A program made the translations under genes and the position numbers. DNA of 9,137 nt from Bacteroidota bacterium (GTDB lineage: Bacteria > Bacteroidota > Bacteroidia > Chitinophagales > Chitinophagaceae), in the NCBI GenBank assembly GCA_018267795.1, contig JAFDXS010000062.1, forward strand, positions 1 through 9,137. The letters run 5' to 3'. Below are positions 1 to 6,746 of this stretch, piece by piece (the first letter of the stretch is position 1; each line of letters starts with the position of its first letter). The notes beneath the pieces are model-generated. The model made no database searches and was not told the origin of the DNA. It worked only from the letters and a program-made list of their open reading frames with translations.

Positions 1-216
1 TGGGAAGTTCCAGAAACAGGTAGTAGCCGCAGAAGTGATGGTAATACCGCGTTCCTGCTCCTGTGCCATCCAGTCCATGGTAGCAGCACCTTCGTGCACT
101 TCACCGATCTTGTGGTTCACACCGGTATAATAAAGGATACGTTCTGTAGTAGTGGTTTTACCGGCATCAATGTGCGCTGCAATACCAAAGTTGCGCTGTA
201 AGCGTAAGTCTGCCAT
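1..216 (-). CDS. fusA: Elongation factor G, N-terminal 72 residues (cut by window edge)
   Basis: This is the translational GTPase that moves tRNA and mRNA through the ribosome and, with RRF, splits ribosomes. Only the first 72 codons are present; the gene continues past the left edge. The translation starts MADLRLQRNFGIAAHIDAGK. The P-loop (G1) AHIDAGKT is at residues 14-21, and the DWM-x2-QEQERGITIT stretch (about 48-61) leads into switch I. The start ATG (214-216) gives the usual short EF-G leader before the G domain. The sequence looks like the main EF-G rather than a divergent paralogue, but 72 residues cannot exclude a second copy. It lies downstream of the porin on the same strand, with 156 bp between them and a promoter-like box inside that gap. 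It therefore seems to be transcribed on its own rather than directly behind rpsL-rpsG as in the classical str operon. Confidence 0.96.
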   Translation of the reverse strand, partial: MADLRLQRNFGIAAHIDAGKTTTTERILYYTGVNHKIGEVHEGAATMDWMAQEQERGITITSAATTCFWNFP

Positions 217-258
217 TGTTATTATTTATAAAATTGATTTAAAACTAAAAATGAGGTG

Positions 259-266
259 CAAAGGTA
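259..266 (-). promoter_or_regulatory. Bacteroidota-type -7 box (TACCTTTG) for fusA
   Basis: On the minus strand this reads TACCTTTG, an exact match to the Bacteroidota sigma-A -7 consensus TAnnTTTG. It lies 42 nt before the fusA ATG, giving a predicted leader of roughly 35 nt that is very AT-rich. A clear -33 TTTG is not seen at the usual distance; the sequence there is only T-rich (TTTTCC). The same 8-mer occurs upstream of the histidine kinase gene, which strengthens the call. The rest of 217-372 is AT-rich and shows no convincing terminator for the porin operon. Confidence 0.6.
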
Positions 267-372
267 GTGAATAACTATGAGATTTGGAAAATGTAAAATG
301 TGAATTTTATATTAGAGTTTATACAGTTTTCAGGCTTTATAGCACCTACATATAATGTTATTTTAAATTAAT

Positions 373-1731
373 TTATAATCTGAACAATATAGCAAATATC
401 AATCTATCCTCTGTTTTTACGAGGTCGGGTGCCCAGCTTGCCGGCAATGGGGTTGTTGTGTATCCTGTGGGTGATGTCACGCCACCCCGGCCTGCAAAAT
501 ATGGCACATTTGCATGACGGTGTACATACTCTATACGCACTGTAAGGCTTTGATTGGGCATCCAGTCAAAGTTGGTAGAGCAATCCCAGCCTTTAAACTG
601 GTCTCCGGGATTAGCACTAAAAGGATGTGTGCCAATCGTTTGAGTGGGGTTATATGGGTTAGGCAATGGGCTTGCGTCGCCTGTAGGATACAACACCAGG
701 TACCTGCCCGGGTTGGTCATTACGCCGCCGCCTATAGTCCAGGCAAATTTGTTTTTATGAAACCATATCCTGTTATAAAACATTGCGCTTAAAAAGTATT
801 GTGAAGGTGTTGCCGAATCTCCATTAAATGCCTTTACCCCTCCTCCATTTTCAAAACCTATATCACCCGTCAGCGAAAATGCCATCTGGCTTATTCCCTT
901 TGTTGCCATGCTTTTATAGTAGCGCACCAGCAGGCTATTATCTGAGTGAAAACGTTTTCTGTCTGGTATCATCGCAGCATCTGAACCATAGTAGTCATTG
1001 GTTAGCAGCTTCAGGTTTTCATTAGGGCACCAGGTAATATTGGCACCAAATCCGGGCATAGTATTAAACTTGCCATAGCTCTGCCAGCCATTTATTATCC
1101 ATGGCTCTATCTTCAGATTCTTTGTCGGGAATATCTGCACACGCAGCCCATTGAAAAACCAGGGTGTGTTATCCGATGTAAAAGAAGCCTGGTATTCCCA
1201 GTTCTCTACCTGGTAATAGGAGTTCAAACCTATATAAGACATAAACATACCCGCGTCCACATTTATTCCATACCATACATTAAAATGGTAACCTGCATAC
1301 GCTTCACTTATATACCGGTACACACTGGCCAGGTCATACTGTCCTCTATATACGCTATAATCATTCCTTGGCACTAAAGTGGAACGCGTGCCAAACTGCG
1401 TCATGATCCTGGCATGTGCATTATCATAGTTGAAGTCTCCGCCTATAGCCGCAGCAGATACTTCCATTTCATTATTGCGTGCAAGCGCGGTTGAGCCCAC
1501 TACAGTATTATCAATAGGGTTATTAAATGAATAAGTATAGTTTGCATCCAGCATCACACTCCCGGTAAAGTACTTTGTTTGCAATACCTGCGACGTCCTT
1601 CTATCGCTACCATTCTGCCAGGTCATATCCATATTATCAAATGGTACTTTATTTATTGTACTGTCTTGCGCTACCGCCTTAACAGTGCTTATTGCGCAAA
1701 AGAATAGTATAGCTTTTTTCATATTATGCAT
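373..1731 (-). CDS. OmpL-like outer-membrane beta-barrel porin (BBP2-type)
   Basis: This is a predicted outer-membrane porin of 452 residues. A signal peptide is clear: MKK followed by the hydrophobic AILFFCAIS and an AVA|Q cleavage site around residues 19-22. The mature part is rich in alternating aromatic and polar residues, with no hydrophobic helices. Examples are GSVMLDANYTYSF near 57-69 and the C-terminal strand LIFAILFRL, as expected of a beta barrel. The general look (early NPID motif, YQVENWEYQASFTSDNTPWF, NGWQ) fits the OmpL-like 'putative beta-barrel porin-2' family; this assignment is from memory of the family. The first ATG (1729-1731) overlaps the kup stop. The second ATG at codon 4 (1720-1722) lies 1 nt after the kup TAA and gives a cleaner MKK signal peptide, so it is probably the true start. 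Being the last gene behind kup, it may let K+ or other small solutes cross the outer membrane; the solute is inferred. Confidence 0.85.
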   Translation of the reverse strand: MHNMKKAILFFCAISTVKAVAQDSTINKVPFDNMDMTWQNGSDRRTSQVLQTKYFTGSVMLDANYTYSFNNPIDNTVVGSTALARNNEMEVSAAAIGGDFNYDNAHARIMTQFGTRSTLVPRNDYSVYRGQYDLASVYRYISEAYAGYHFNVWYGINVDAGMFMSYIGLNSYYQVENWEYQASFTSDNTPWFFNGLRVQIFPTKNLKIEPWIINGWQSYGKFNTMPGFGANITWCPNENLKLLTNDYYGSDAAMIPDRKRFHSDNSLLVRYYKSMATKGISQMAFSLTGDIGFENGGGVKAFNGDSATPSQYFLSAMFYNRIWFHKNKFAWTIGGGVMTNPGRYLVLYPTGDASPLPNPYNPTQTIGTHPFSANPGDQFKGWDCSTNFDWMPNQSLTVRIEYVHRHANVPYFAGRGGVTSPTGYTTTPLPASWAPDLVKTEDRLIFAILFRL

Positions 1732-3700
1732 GTGTATTTGTATTTCTTATTAATTCCACATTTTGTGCAGGGTGATAGATGAGTGGTGTATGCTCTACTA
1801 TCACGTCACTCTTATCTAATCCAAAAGCCTTTTCATCACTTAGCCCCAGGTTTTTAAGGAAGAAATAAGAGTTTAGCAACAACCCATCACGTAGCGTAAA
1901 TTCATTCTCTACAGACAGGAACTTTTCTATCACTATAAATTTAAAGTCGGGTTCAGCATTGTATTTCGTAGAGCCATCAGGGCGCACATGCAGTTTCAGT
2001 TCTTTATTAGCTACCAGGTCGCGCACTATTTTCTTAAAGTACAGTTCCGTTTTAGGTTGCACCCTGAAGCCCAGGTTTATATTTACTTTTATCACCTTGT
2101 CGTCCACCAGCTCCGATACATCATAGCTCATCGTATAGGGTTCCTCTGTTCTGTGCACATGTACAAACCAATACACATCTGCCCTCTTCGGTTTCTTTGC
2201 AAAGATAGATTTCATAATCTTTTCTTCTATATGCCCCCGGTTATTTGCTTTTGTAAGGTATATCAGGTGGGTCGAGAATTTCGGCACACTGTCGTCTTCG
2301 CTCATTTCTTTCAGCAGGGGTATGTATTTGCCTATATCTACAAACTTCACAAACCGGTTGTTTATCTTTCTTGCATAGTACCATACGTACATGGTCATAA
2401 AGATCGATAGCTCAAAGAACAGGAACATCCAGCGTTCCTTGATTTTAGCAGTATTGGCCACAAAGAATGACAGCTCAATAATCGCAAACACCACAACTAT
2501 CATTGCAACCAGTAATTTATTCCACTTACGATTGTATAGCATATAGTAGCTAAGCAGGTAAGTAGTCATCATCATCGCGATAGTGATAGAGAAGCCATAA
2601 GCCGCCTCCATCCGAGACGAATCGCGGAAATACAATATCATTAGCAGGCAGCCTATCCATAGTATAATGTTTACACTCGGTATATATATCTGCCCTTTTA
2701 TGTCAGTAGGTTGACGCACCTTTACCCTTGGCCAGAAGTTAAGGTTCATAGCCTCGCTTATCAAGGTAAAGGAACCACTAATCAATGCCTGCGAAGCAAT
2801 AATAGTAGCCGCTGTAGCAATAATAATACCCGGCAGCAGGAACCATTGTGGCAGCATGGCAAAAAATGGATTAGCACCATTCAGCTCCGTTTTGTTTTGA
2901 TGCATGATCCATGCCGCCTGCCCAAGATAGTTGGCCACCAGGCTTATTTTTACAAATACCCAGGTTATACGAATGTTCTTTATACCACAATGACCAAGAT
3001 CTGAGTACAAAGCCTCAGCACCTGTAGTACAGAGAAATACGGAGCCCAACAGCCAGAAGCCATGTGGATAGCGCACAATAAGCTCATAACCATAGTGCGG
3101 GCTCAAAGCACGCAGCACGCCTGGGTAATGCGCTATCTGCATACAACCCACAATCAGCAGCATACTGAACCATACAGTCATTATGGGCCCGAAGGTTTTG
3201 CCTATTAGCTGCGTGCCAAATCTTTGAAAGAAAAACAGTGCTGATAATATAATGATCACTATGCCTATTGTCAGCCCATTGCCAGGCACTATTGTTTGCT
3301 CCAGGCCTTTTACACTGTTCAGACCTTCAATAGCTGAGGCCACCGATATGGGCGGTGTTATAATGCCATCTGCCAGCAGCGTTGTAGCGCCCAGTATGGT
3401 AGGTATTACCAGGTGCTTACCATAGCGCCGCACCAGTGCATACAGCGAGAACACCCCGCCTTCCCCCTGGTTGTCAGCCTGCAGTGTCAGCCATACGTAC
3501 TTAATGGTCGTCTGGAAAACGAGCGTCCAGAAGATGCAGGACACACCGCCATATACCAGCACATCATCTATCTTGCGCTCTCCTACCACAGCTCTTAGTG
3601 CGCATAGCGGACTGGTACCTATATCACCATAAATAATACCGAGCGCTACGAGCAATGAGGCAATAGTTACCTTGCTCAAATGCTTTTGAGTTTGTTTCAT
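1724..3700 (-). CDS. kup: Kup-family potassium uptake transporter
   Basis: This is an inner-membrane K+ uptake protein, by family probably a K+/H+ symporter, 658 residues and near the usual length. The family signatures are in order: GDIGTSPL at 25-32 (TM1, with the ion-path Asp26), ADNQGEGG at 75-82, LLADGIITPP around 108-117, TGAEALYSDLGHCG at 226-239, ASQALISGSF around 302-311 and GQIYIP at 336-341. Hydrophobic segments run to about residue 440, consistent with about 12 helices. A soluble C-terminal domain follows (about 450-658). Cys33 stands where many homologues have Tyr in GDIGTSPLY. The gene starts 23 bp after the response regulator and its end overlaps or abuts the porin gene, so all three are probably cotranscribed. 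The link to a KdpDE-like pair suggests that expression follows K+ supply or turgor; this is an inference from gene order. Confidence 0.96.
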   Translation of the reverse strand: MKQTQKHLSKVTIASLLVALGIIYGDIGTSPLCALRAVVGERKIDDVLVYGGVSCIFWTLVFQTTIKYVWLTLQADNQGEGGVFSLYALVRRYGKHLVIPTILGATTLLADGIITPPISVASAIEGLNSVKGLEQTIVPGNGLTIGIVIIILSALFFFQRFGTQLIGKTFGPIMTVWFSMLLIVGCMQIAHYPGVLRALSPHYGYELIVRYPHGFWLLGSVFLCTTGAEALYSDLGHCGIKNIRITWVFVKISLVANYLGQAAWIMHQNKTELNGANPFFAMLPQWFLLPGIIIATAATIIASQALISGSFTLISEAMNLNFWPRVKVRQPTDIKGQIYIPSVNIILWIGCLLMILYFRDSSRMEAAYGFSITIAMMMTTYLLSYYMLYNRKWNKLLVAMIVVVFAIIELSFFVANTAKIKERWMFLFFELSIFMTMYVWYYARKINNRFVKFVDIGKYIPLLKEMSEDDSVPKFSTHLIYLTKANNRGHIEEKIMKSIFAKKPKRADVYWFVHVHRTEEPYTMSYDVSELVDDKVIKVNINLGFRVQPKTELYFKKIVRDLVANKELKLHVRPDGSTKYNAEPDFKFIVIEKFLSVENEFTLRDGLLLNSYFFLKNLGLSDEKAFGLDKSDVIVEHTPLIYHPAQNVELIRNTNTHA

Positions 3701-3723
3701 TCTTACAGATTATATGTGCTTTA

Positions 3724-4410
3724 TTATTCTTTGCTTAAAAATCGGTACCCTACACCCGACTCCGTTACGATATATTCAGGATGGTTAGCATCATCTTCTA
3801 TTTTCTTCCTTAGCTGCGCTATAAATACCCTCAGGTATTGAGACTGGTTTATAAAGCCCGGCCCCCACACCTCTCTTAGCAGGTAATGGTGGGTCAGCAC
3901 CTTGCCTTCGTTTTTTACAAATAGCGCAAACAATGTATACTCCGTAGCGGTCAGCTTCACTATCTCTCCGTTCTTTTTCACTATTCTCTGTGCCAGGTCT
4001 GCCTGCAGGTTGCCATTTGTTATTACAGGGCTTACATCATTTGCATTGCTCTTTTTTAGCGCAGCACGTATCCTTGCCAGCAGCTCACCTGTTCTAAATG
4101 GTTTTACCAGGTAGTCATTGGCGCCATTGTCCAATGCCTTTATTATATCTTCCTCATTGCTCTGCACAGACAGTATAATGATGGGATTAGTGTACCACTC
4201 CCGCAATTGTTGCAGCACATTATGGCCATTTTCGTCAGGCAGGCCCAGGTCCAGTATTATCATATCAGGCGGGTGGCTGGCAGCCATTACCAGTCCTTCC
4301 TTCGCCGTTGTGGCGTGGCTTACCGCATAGTCGTTACTTTGCAGTGTTATTGCCAGCAGCTTCTGTATCTGCGCCTCGTCATCTATTATTAATATACCTG
4401 CCTTATTCAT
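3724..4410 (-). CDS. kdpE: KdpE-type OmpR-family response regulator
   Basis: This is a 228-residue two-component response regulator. The receiver domain (about 4-120) has the acidic pair Asp10/Asp11, phosphoacceptor Asp54 in IILDLGLPDENG, Ser81 at the switch position and Lys103 in DYLVKPF, so it should be phosphorylatable. The C-terminal winged helix (about 130-228) carries LTATEYTLFALF, GKVLTHHYLLREVWGPGF, YLRVFIAQLRKKIE and TESGVGYRF. These closely follow the KdpE pattern (LTPIEF...VLTQRQLL..VWGP...YLRIYMGHLRQKLE...TETGIGYRF), which supports KdpE over other OmpR-type regulators. The start overlaps the end of the kinase gene by 8 bp, so they are translationally coupled partners. The nearest candidate target is its own operon with kup and the porin; no kdpFABC is present here. 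Confidence 0.93.
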   Translation of the reverse strand: MNKAGILIIDDEAQIQKLLAITLQSNDYAVSHATTAKEGLVMAASHPPDMIILDLGLPDENGHNVLQQLREWYTNPIIILSVQSNEEDIIKALDNGANDYLVKPFRTGELLARIRAALKKSNANDVSPVITNGNLQADLAQRIVKKNGEIVKLTATEYTLFALFVKNEGKVLTHHYLLREVWGPGFINQSQYLRVFIAQLRKKIEDDANHPEYIVTESGVGYRFLSKE

Positions 4411-5485
4411 TTTTCAAGTTTTTCAGGTAAGATGTCTCTGCCGGAATTTCTATAACAAACCTTGCACCACCGGCCTGTTTATTTTCCAGTTGCACTCTTC
4501 CGCCCATTGCCTCCGTAAACCCTTTTACTATCGATAGCCCCAGGCCGGTGCCGCCTGTCCTCGTGTTGCGCAATCGGTAAAATTTATCAAACACGTTCTT
4601 TAGCTCATCCTGCGGAAATCCCTTGCCATTGTCCTCTATCACTATTTTCATTACATCGGCATGGCTCATAGCCATTATATCCACCCGCGTATTGGCAGGC
4701 GTATATAGGCAGGCATTGTTCAGCACGTTATATAGCACCTGTTCCAGCATGCCTTTGTCTATCTTAAAGAGTGGCATCTCAGGGTTTATATTGATGCTTA
4801 TTTTTTGCGTCACCTTGTTCTCCTCTATTCTTTTCACCGTATCATATACCACCTCGTTTATATCGGTCCAGTCGTTCTTGGGCTGTATAAAGCCGGATTC
4901 CAATCGCGACATATTCAGCAGGTTCTCTACCTGCTGGTTTAGCCTGAAGGATGCCTTTGCTATCTCGGCTACCAGTTCATATTTATCCTGCGCGGTGAGC
5001 CTTGTGTTTCCTGCCTGCAGGTTATCGGTAGCAGCTATTATAGTGGCTATAGGCGTTCTTAATTCGTGCGATAGTGAATTGAGCAGCGTATTATATAGCT
5101 TCACTGTATTTTCCTTCTCCTCCTTCAGTATTGCCTCCTTTTCCATTCTTCTTATTTTGTAGGTAAGCACCGCATTTACCATAGCTATCACCAGGTACAT
5201 GAACAGCAAAATGGTATCCTCTGCCGAGCTTACCTGGAACGTAAAATGAGGGGGGATGAAGAAGAAATCCCATATCAGGGCAGAGAGTATGGCCGCCAGC
5301 AATACAGGCAATATATCAAATACCATTGCTATCAGCGAAACTGTAATGAGCAGGATATAGGCTACTACCCTGTACCCTATTATGAGCGAGGAAGCGTAGC
5401 ACGCCGTAGAAACAATACCTATTATCAGTACACTCAAAAGATATTGATAATTCCTGTTAATCCGATTTAAGCTAAGCAGTTTCAT
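4403..5485 (-). CDS. KdpD-like sensor histidine kinase without the N-terminal KdpD domain
   Basis: This is a 360-residue membrane histidine kinase, the likely partner of the overlapping KdpE-type regulator. The N-terminus has four closely spaced hydrophobic segments (about 14-36, 40-56, 58-76 and 90-108). DFFFIPPHFTF at 72-82 matches the four-helix DUF4118 region of KdpD. A short helix then leads into HisKA with the phosphoacceptor His140 in SLSHELRTP. The ATPase domain shows the N box (LYNVLNNACLYTP, 251-263), G1 DNGKGF (285-290), the F box FDKFYR (299-304) and G2 GGTGLGL (311-317), so it looks catalytically complete. Compared with E. coli KdpD (about 900 residues) it lacks the N-terminal KdpD and Usp-like cytoplasmic domains, and there is no room for a GAF domain. 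The start ATG sits 17 nt after a TAnnTTTG box. The input signal is unknown; K+ or ionic strength is inferred from the kup link. Confidence 0.92.
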   Translation of the reverse strand: MKLLSLNRINRNYQYLLSVLIIGIVSTACYASSLIIGYRVVAYILLITVSLIAMVFDILPVLLAAILSALIWDFFFIPPHFTFQVSSAEDTILLFMYLVIAMVNAVLTYKIRRMEKEAILKEEKENTVKLYNTLLNSLSHELRTPIATIIAATDNLQAGNTRLTAQDKYELVAEIAKASFRLNQQVENLLNMSRLESGFIQPKNDWTDINEVVYDTVKRIEENKVTQKISININPEMPLFKIDKGMLEQVLYNVLNNACLYTPANTRVDIMAMSHADVMKIVIEDNGKGFPQDELKNVFDKFYRLRNTRTGGTGLGLSIVKGFTEAMGGRVQLENKQAGGARFVIEIPAETSYLKNLKNE

Positions 5486-5502
5486 CTCAGGTATTTACAG
5501 TG

Positions 5503-5510
5503 CAAAGGTA
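5503..5510 (-). promoter_or_regulatory. Bacteroidota-type -7 box (TACCTTTG) for the kinase-kdpE-kup-porin operon
   Basis: On the minus strand this reads TACCTTTG, identical to the box upstream of fusA and matching TAnnTTTG. It is 17 nt before the kinase ATG (5483-5485), which predicts a leader of only about 10-12 nt and no Shine-Dalgarno sequence. No exact TTTG -33 element is visible about 19 nt further upstream; the stretch is simply AT-rich. It is the only good promoter box I see for the whole four-gene unit. Confidence 0.6.
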
Positions 5511-5679
5511 GATGCAGTATTATAAATAAGATATAAAATGAGCACCCTGCGATATAAAGATTTTATAAAGACGCCAGTGTATAGCCACTTTTGCTCTTAG
5601 CCACACGCCTCTCCTACCCGTCCCTTGCGTCGCACTCTTGTACTGTAGTTCCCTATTCTGCAATTTTACTAGCTGCCAA

Positions 5680-5708
5680 GTCATTGCGAACGATAGTGAA
5701 GAAATCTC
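5680..5708. repeat. Degenerate REP-like intergenic repeat
   Basis: The segment beginning GTCATTGCGAACGATAGTGA and ending in GAAATCTC resembles the interspersed bacterial repeat whose common form is GTCATTGCGAGGAACGAAGC followed by AATCTC. That family is recalled from general knowledge, not from a search. The copy is imperfect, and the inverted arms that normally form the hairpin are partly lost. No second copy is present in the window. It lies at the junction between the operon side and the AT-rich genes. Confidence 0.5.
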
Positions 5709-5804
5709 ATCAAATGAGGGTTATGCTACAACAAGAAAAACCATAAAATATTTATTGAATAAATCAAGCGTATTAATACCTTTTTATATAAAAATGTTGT
5801 TTTA

Positions 5805-5812
5805 TATTTTTG
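5805..5812 (+). promoter_or_regulatory. Possible -7 box (TATTTTTG) for the secreted-protein gene
   Basis: TATTTTTG matches TAnnTTTG and lies 24 nt before the ATG at 5837. A T5 run (5781-5785) is at about the right distance for a -33 element but lacks the G. The region is AT-rich, so a chance match is possible. If real, it could drive all three downstream genes, since no comparable box is seen before the second or third. Confidence 0.4.
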
Positions 5813-5836
5813 GCCTGTGTGTTTTAACCTACTTCA

Positions 5837-6694
5837 ATGAAAGTATCCGCTTTTTGTTTGTTTCTTTTTATTTCATTCCAAGGCTATTCCCAAAGCGATG
5901 AAGTCGCCATCCAAGTTGTAGCTCCAGAACAATTCTTTGTTAATAGCGCTACAAACCTTACAGGAAATTCAAGGCATATAACACAAATAAAATTGCCGCC
6001 TAATACTGTTAAGTGGTATTATAGTTTCTCAGCCTATAGAAATCCAATTGATATTCAAAGAACTGCCGCTGAGTTTAATTTGTTTGCCCAACTTAGTAGA
6101 CTAATAGATGAAACCGGTACCACTGCAAATGCAATATCTCTATTGTCAAAACCGCCGGGAAGTAACTATTGCGATGTCTTTCTTTTGAATTCCCCTTATG
6201 ATGTTGAAAATTTCGAAAAAAAGAGAGAACCATGTCATTATTATCGGGAAGGCTCAGTAACAAGTTTAGAATCTGGGCTTATAGAAGTTACTGATGTGTC
6301 AAGATTATATGGAGTTCAATATTTAGGATTTAGGAACCAAAGCATGACTAATGGGATCAATATTAATCTACAAGTTGTTGCAATTATAAGAAAGGAAAAA
6401 ACTGCAAATGGATGGACGAAAGAAATAAAAAATGACCTTTTTAATAAATTTAAGCAAGAAATGATTAAAGACGAAGTCTCAAAATACCTTTCTAATGACG
6501 AGATTGAATCCTTTGCAGCTTGCCTTTTAAAAAAAATGACATCTACGTATACTCCTAAAAGTTTGCAAGCATTAGCCGATTTTGAAATCAAAGAGTTGCT
6601 TAAAGGATATTCCAAAGAATGTGAAAATGATCTACAAATTAATTTGAAGGAAAGAAAAGCGCAATCAAATAACAGGAGGGAATTGGGGGGATAA
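5837..6694 (+). CDS. Secreted protein of unknown function
   Basis: This is a 285-residue protein with a short Sec signal peptide: MKV, a hydrophobic stretch SAFCLFLFISF, then GYSQS, with cleavage likely around 18-20. I do not recognise a named family. Visible features are a probable beta-rich middle (about 22-185) with NTVKWYYSFSAYRNP near 56-70, TGTTANAISLLSKPPGSNYCDVFLL near 93-117 (Cys112) and LYGVQYLGFRNQ near 157-168. A charged helical C-terminal part (about 190-272) follows, with NGWTKEIKNDLFNKFKQEM and ALADFEIKELLKGY. Mature Cys residues 112, 133, 229 and 262 could form disulfides. There is no lipobox and no C-terminal sorting domain. It is AT-rich in codon use, unlike the K+ genes. 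It lies 52 bp before the DRT-domain gene on the same strand, so an operon is likely. A G6 run (6685-6690) ends the gene just before the TAA and is a possible slippage site. An exported protein beside a cytoplasmic effector is unexpected, and its role there is unclear. Confidence 0.82.
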   Translation: MKVSAFCLFLFISFQGYSQSDEVAIQVVAPEQFFVNSATNLTGNSRHITQIKLPPNTVKWYYSFSAYRNPIDIQRTAAEFNLFAQLSRLIDETGTTANAISLLSKPPGSNYCDVFLLNSPYDVENFEKKREPCHYYREGSVTSLESGLIEVTDVSRLYGVQYLGFRNQSMTNGININLQVVAIIRKEKTANGWTKEIKNDLFNKFKQEMIKDEVSKYLSNDEIESFAACLLKKMTSTYTPKSLQALADFEIKELLKGYSKECENDLQINLKERKAQSNNRRELGG

Positions 6695-6746
6695 AAAGAA
6701 AACGAAAACAAGAAATATATCACTAAGTTCAATTCAATATTTTAAT
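6685..6746 (+). other. G6 run and stop-free spacer linking two reading frames
   Basis: Six G residues at 6685-6690 sit directly before the TAA at 6692-6694. Loss of one G, or a +1 ribosomal shift, would bypass that stop. The frame then read (codons from 6693) has no stop up to the ATG at 6747 and is the frame of the next gene. The spacer is A-rich and would encode a basic linker (KKKTKTR...). Because the gap is only about 18 codons, a stop-free frame can easily occur by chance. Confidence 0.35.

Larger units (their letters stand above)
5486..5836. other. Divergent intergenic region between the K+ operon and the AT-rich gene cluster
   Basis: This 351-bp gap holds promoter-like boxes at both ends, one firing left into the kinase operon and one right into the secreted-protein gene. 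In between is a GC-richer block (about 5567-5650) that does not read as a convincing gene, followed by the REP-like repeat remnant. A small perfect hairpin, CTCAT-CAA-ATGAG (5706-5718), lies at the right end of that repeat. An 87-codon open frame across 5638-5901 overlaps the real gene and shows no protein-like features. I saw no tRNA or other RNA gene. Confidence 0.6.

Noticed and set aside
4623..5162. 179-codon forward open frame opposite the histidine kinase
   Set aside because: It is antisense to a clearly real kinase gene with all catalytic boxes; the Ser/Ile-rich translation is typical of a reverse-strand shadow.
5638..5901. 87-codon forward open frame
   Set aside because: It runs through the REP-like repeat and promoter region and overlaps the secreted-protein gene in another frame. 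It has no signal or domain.
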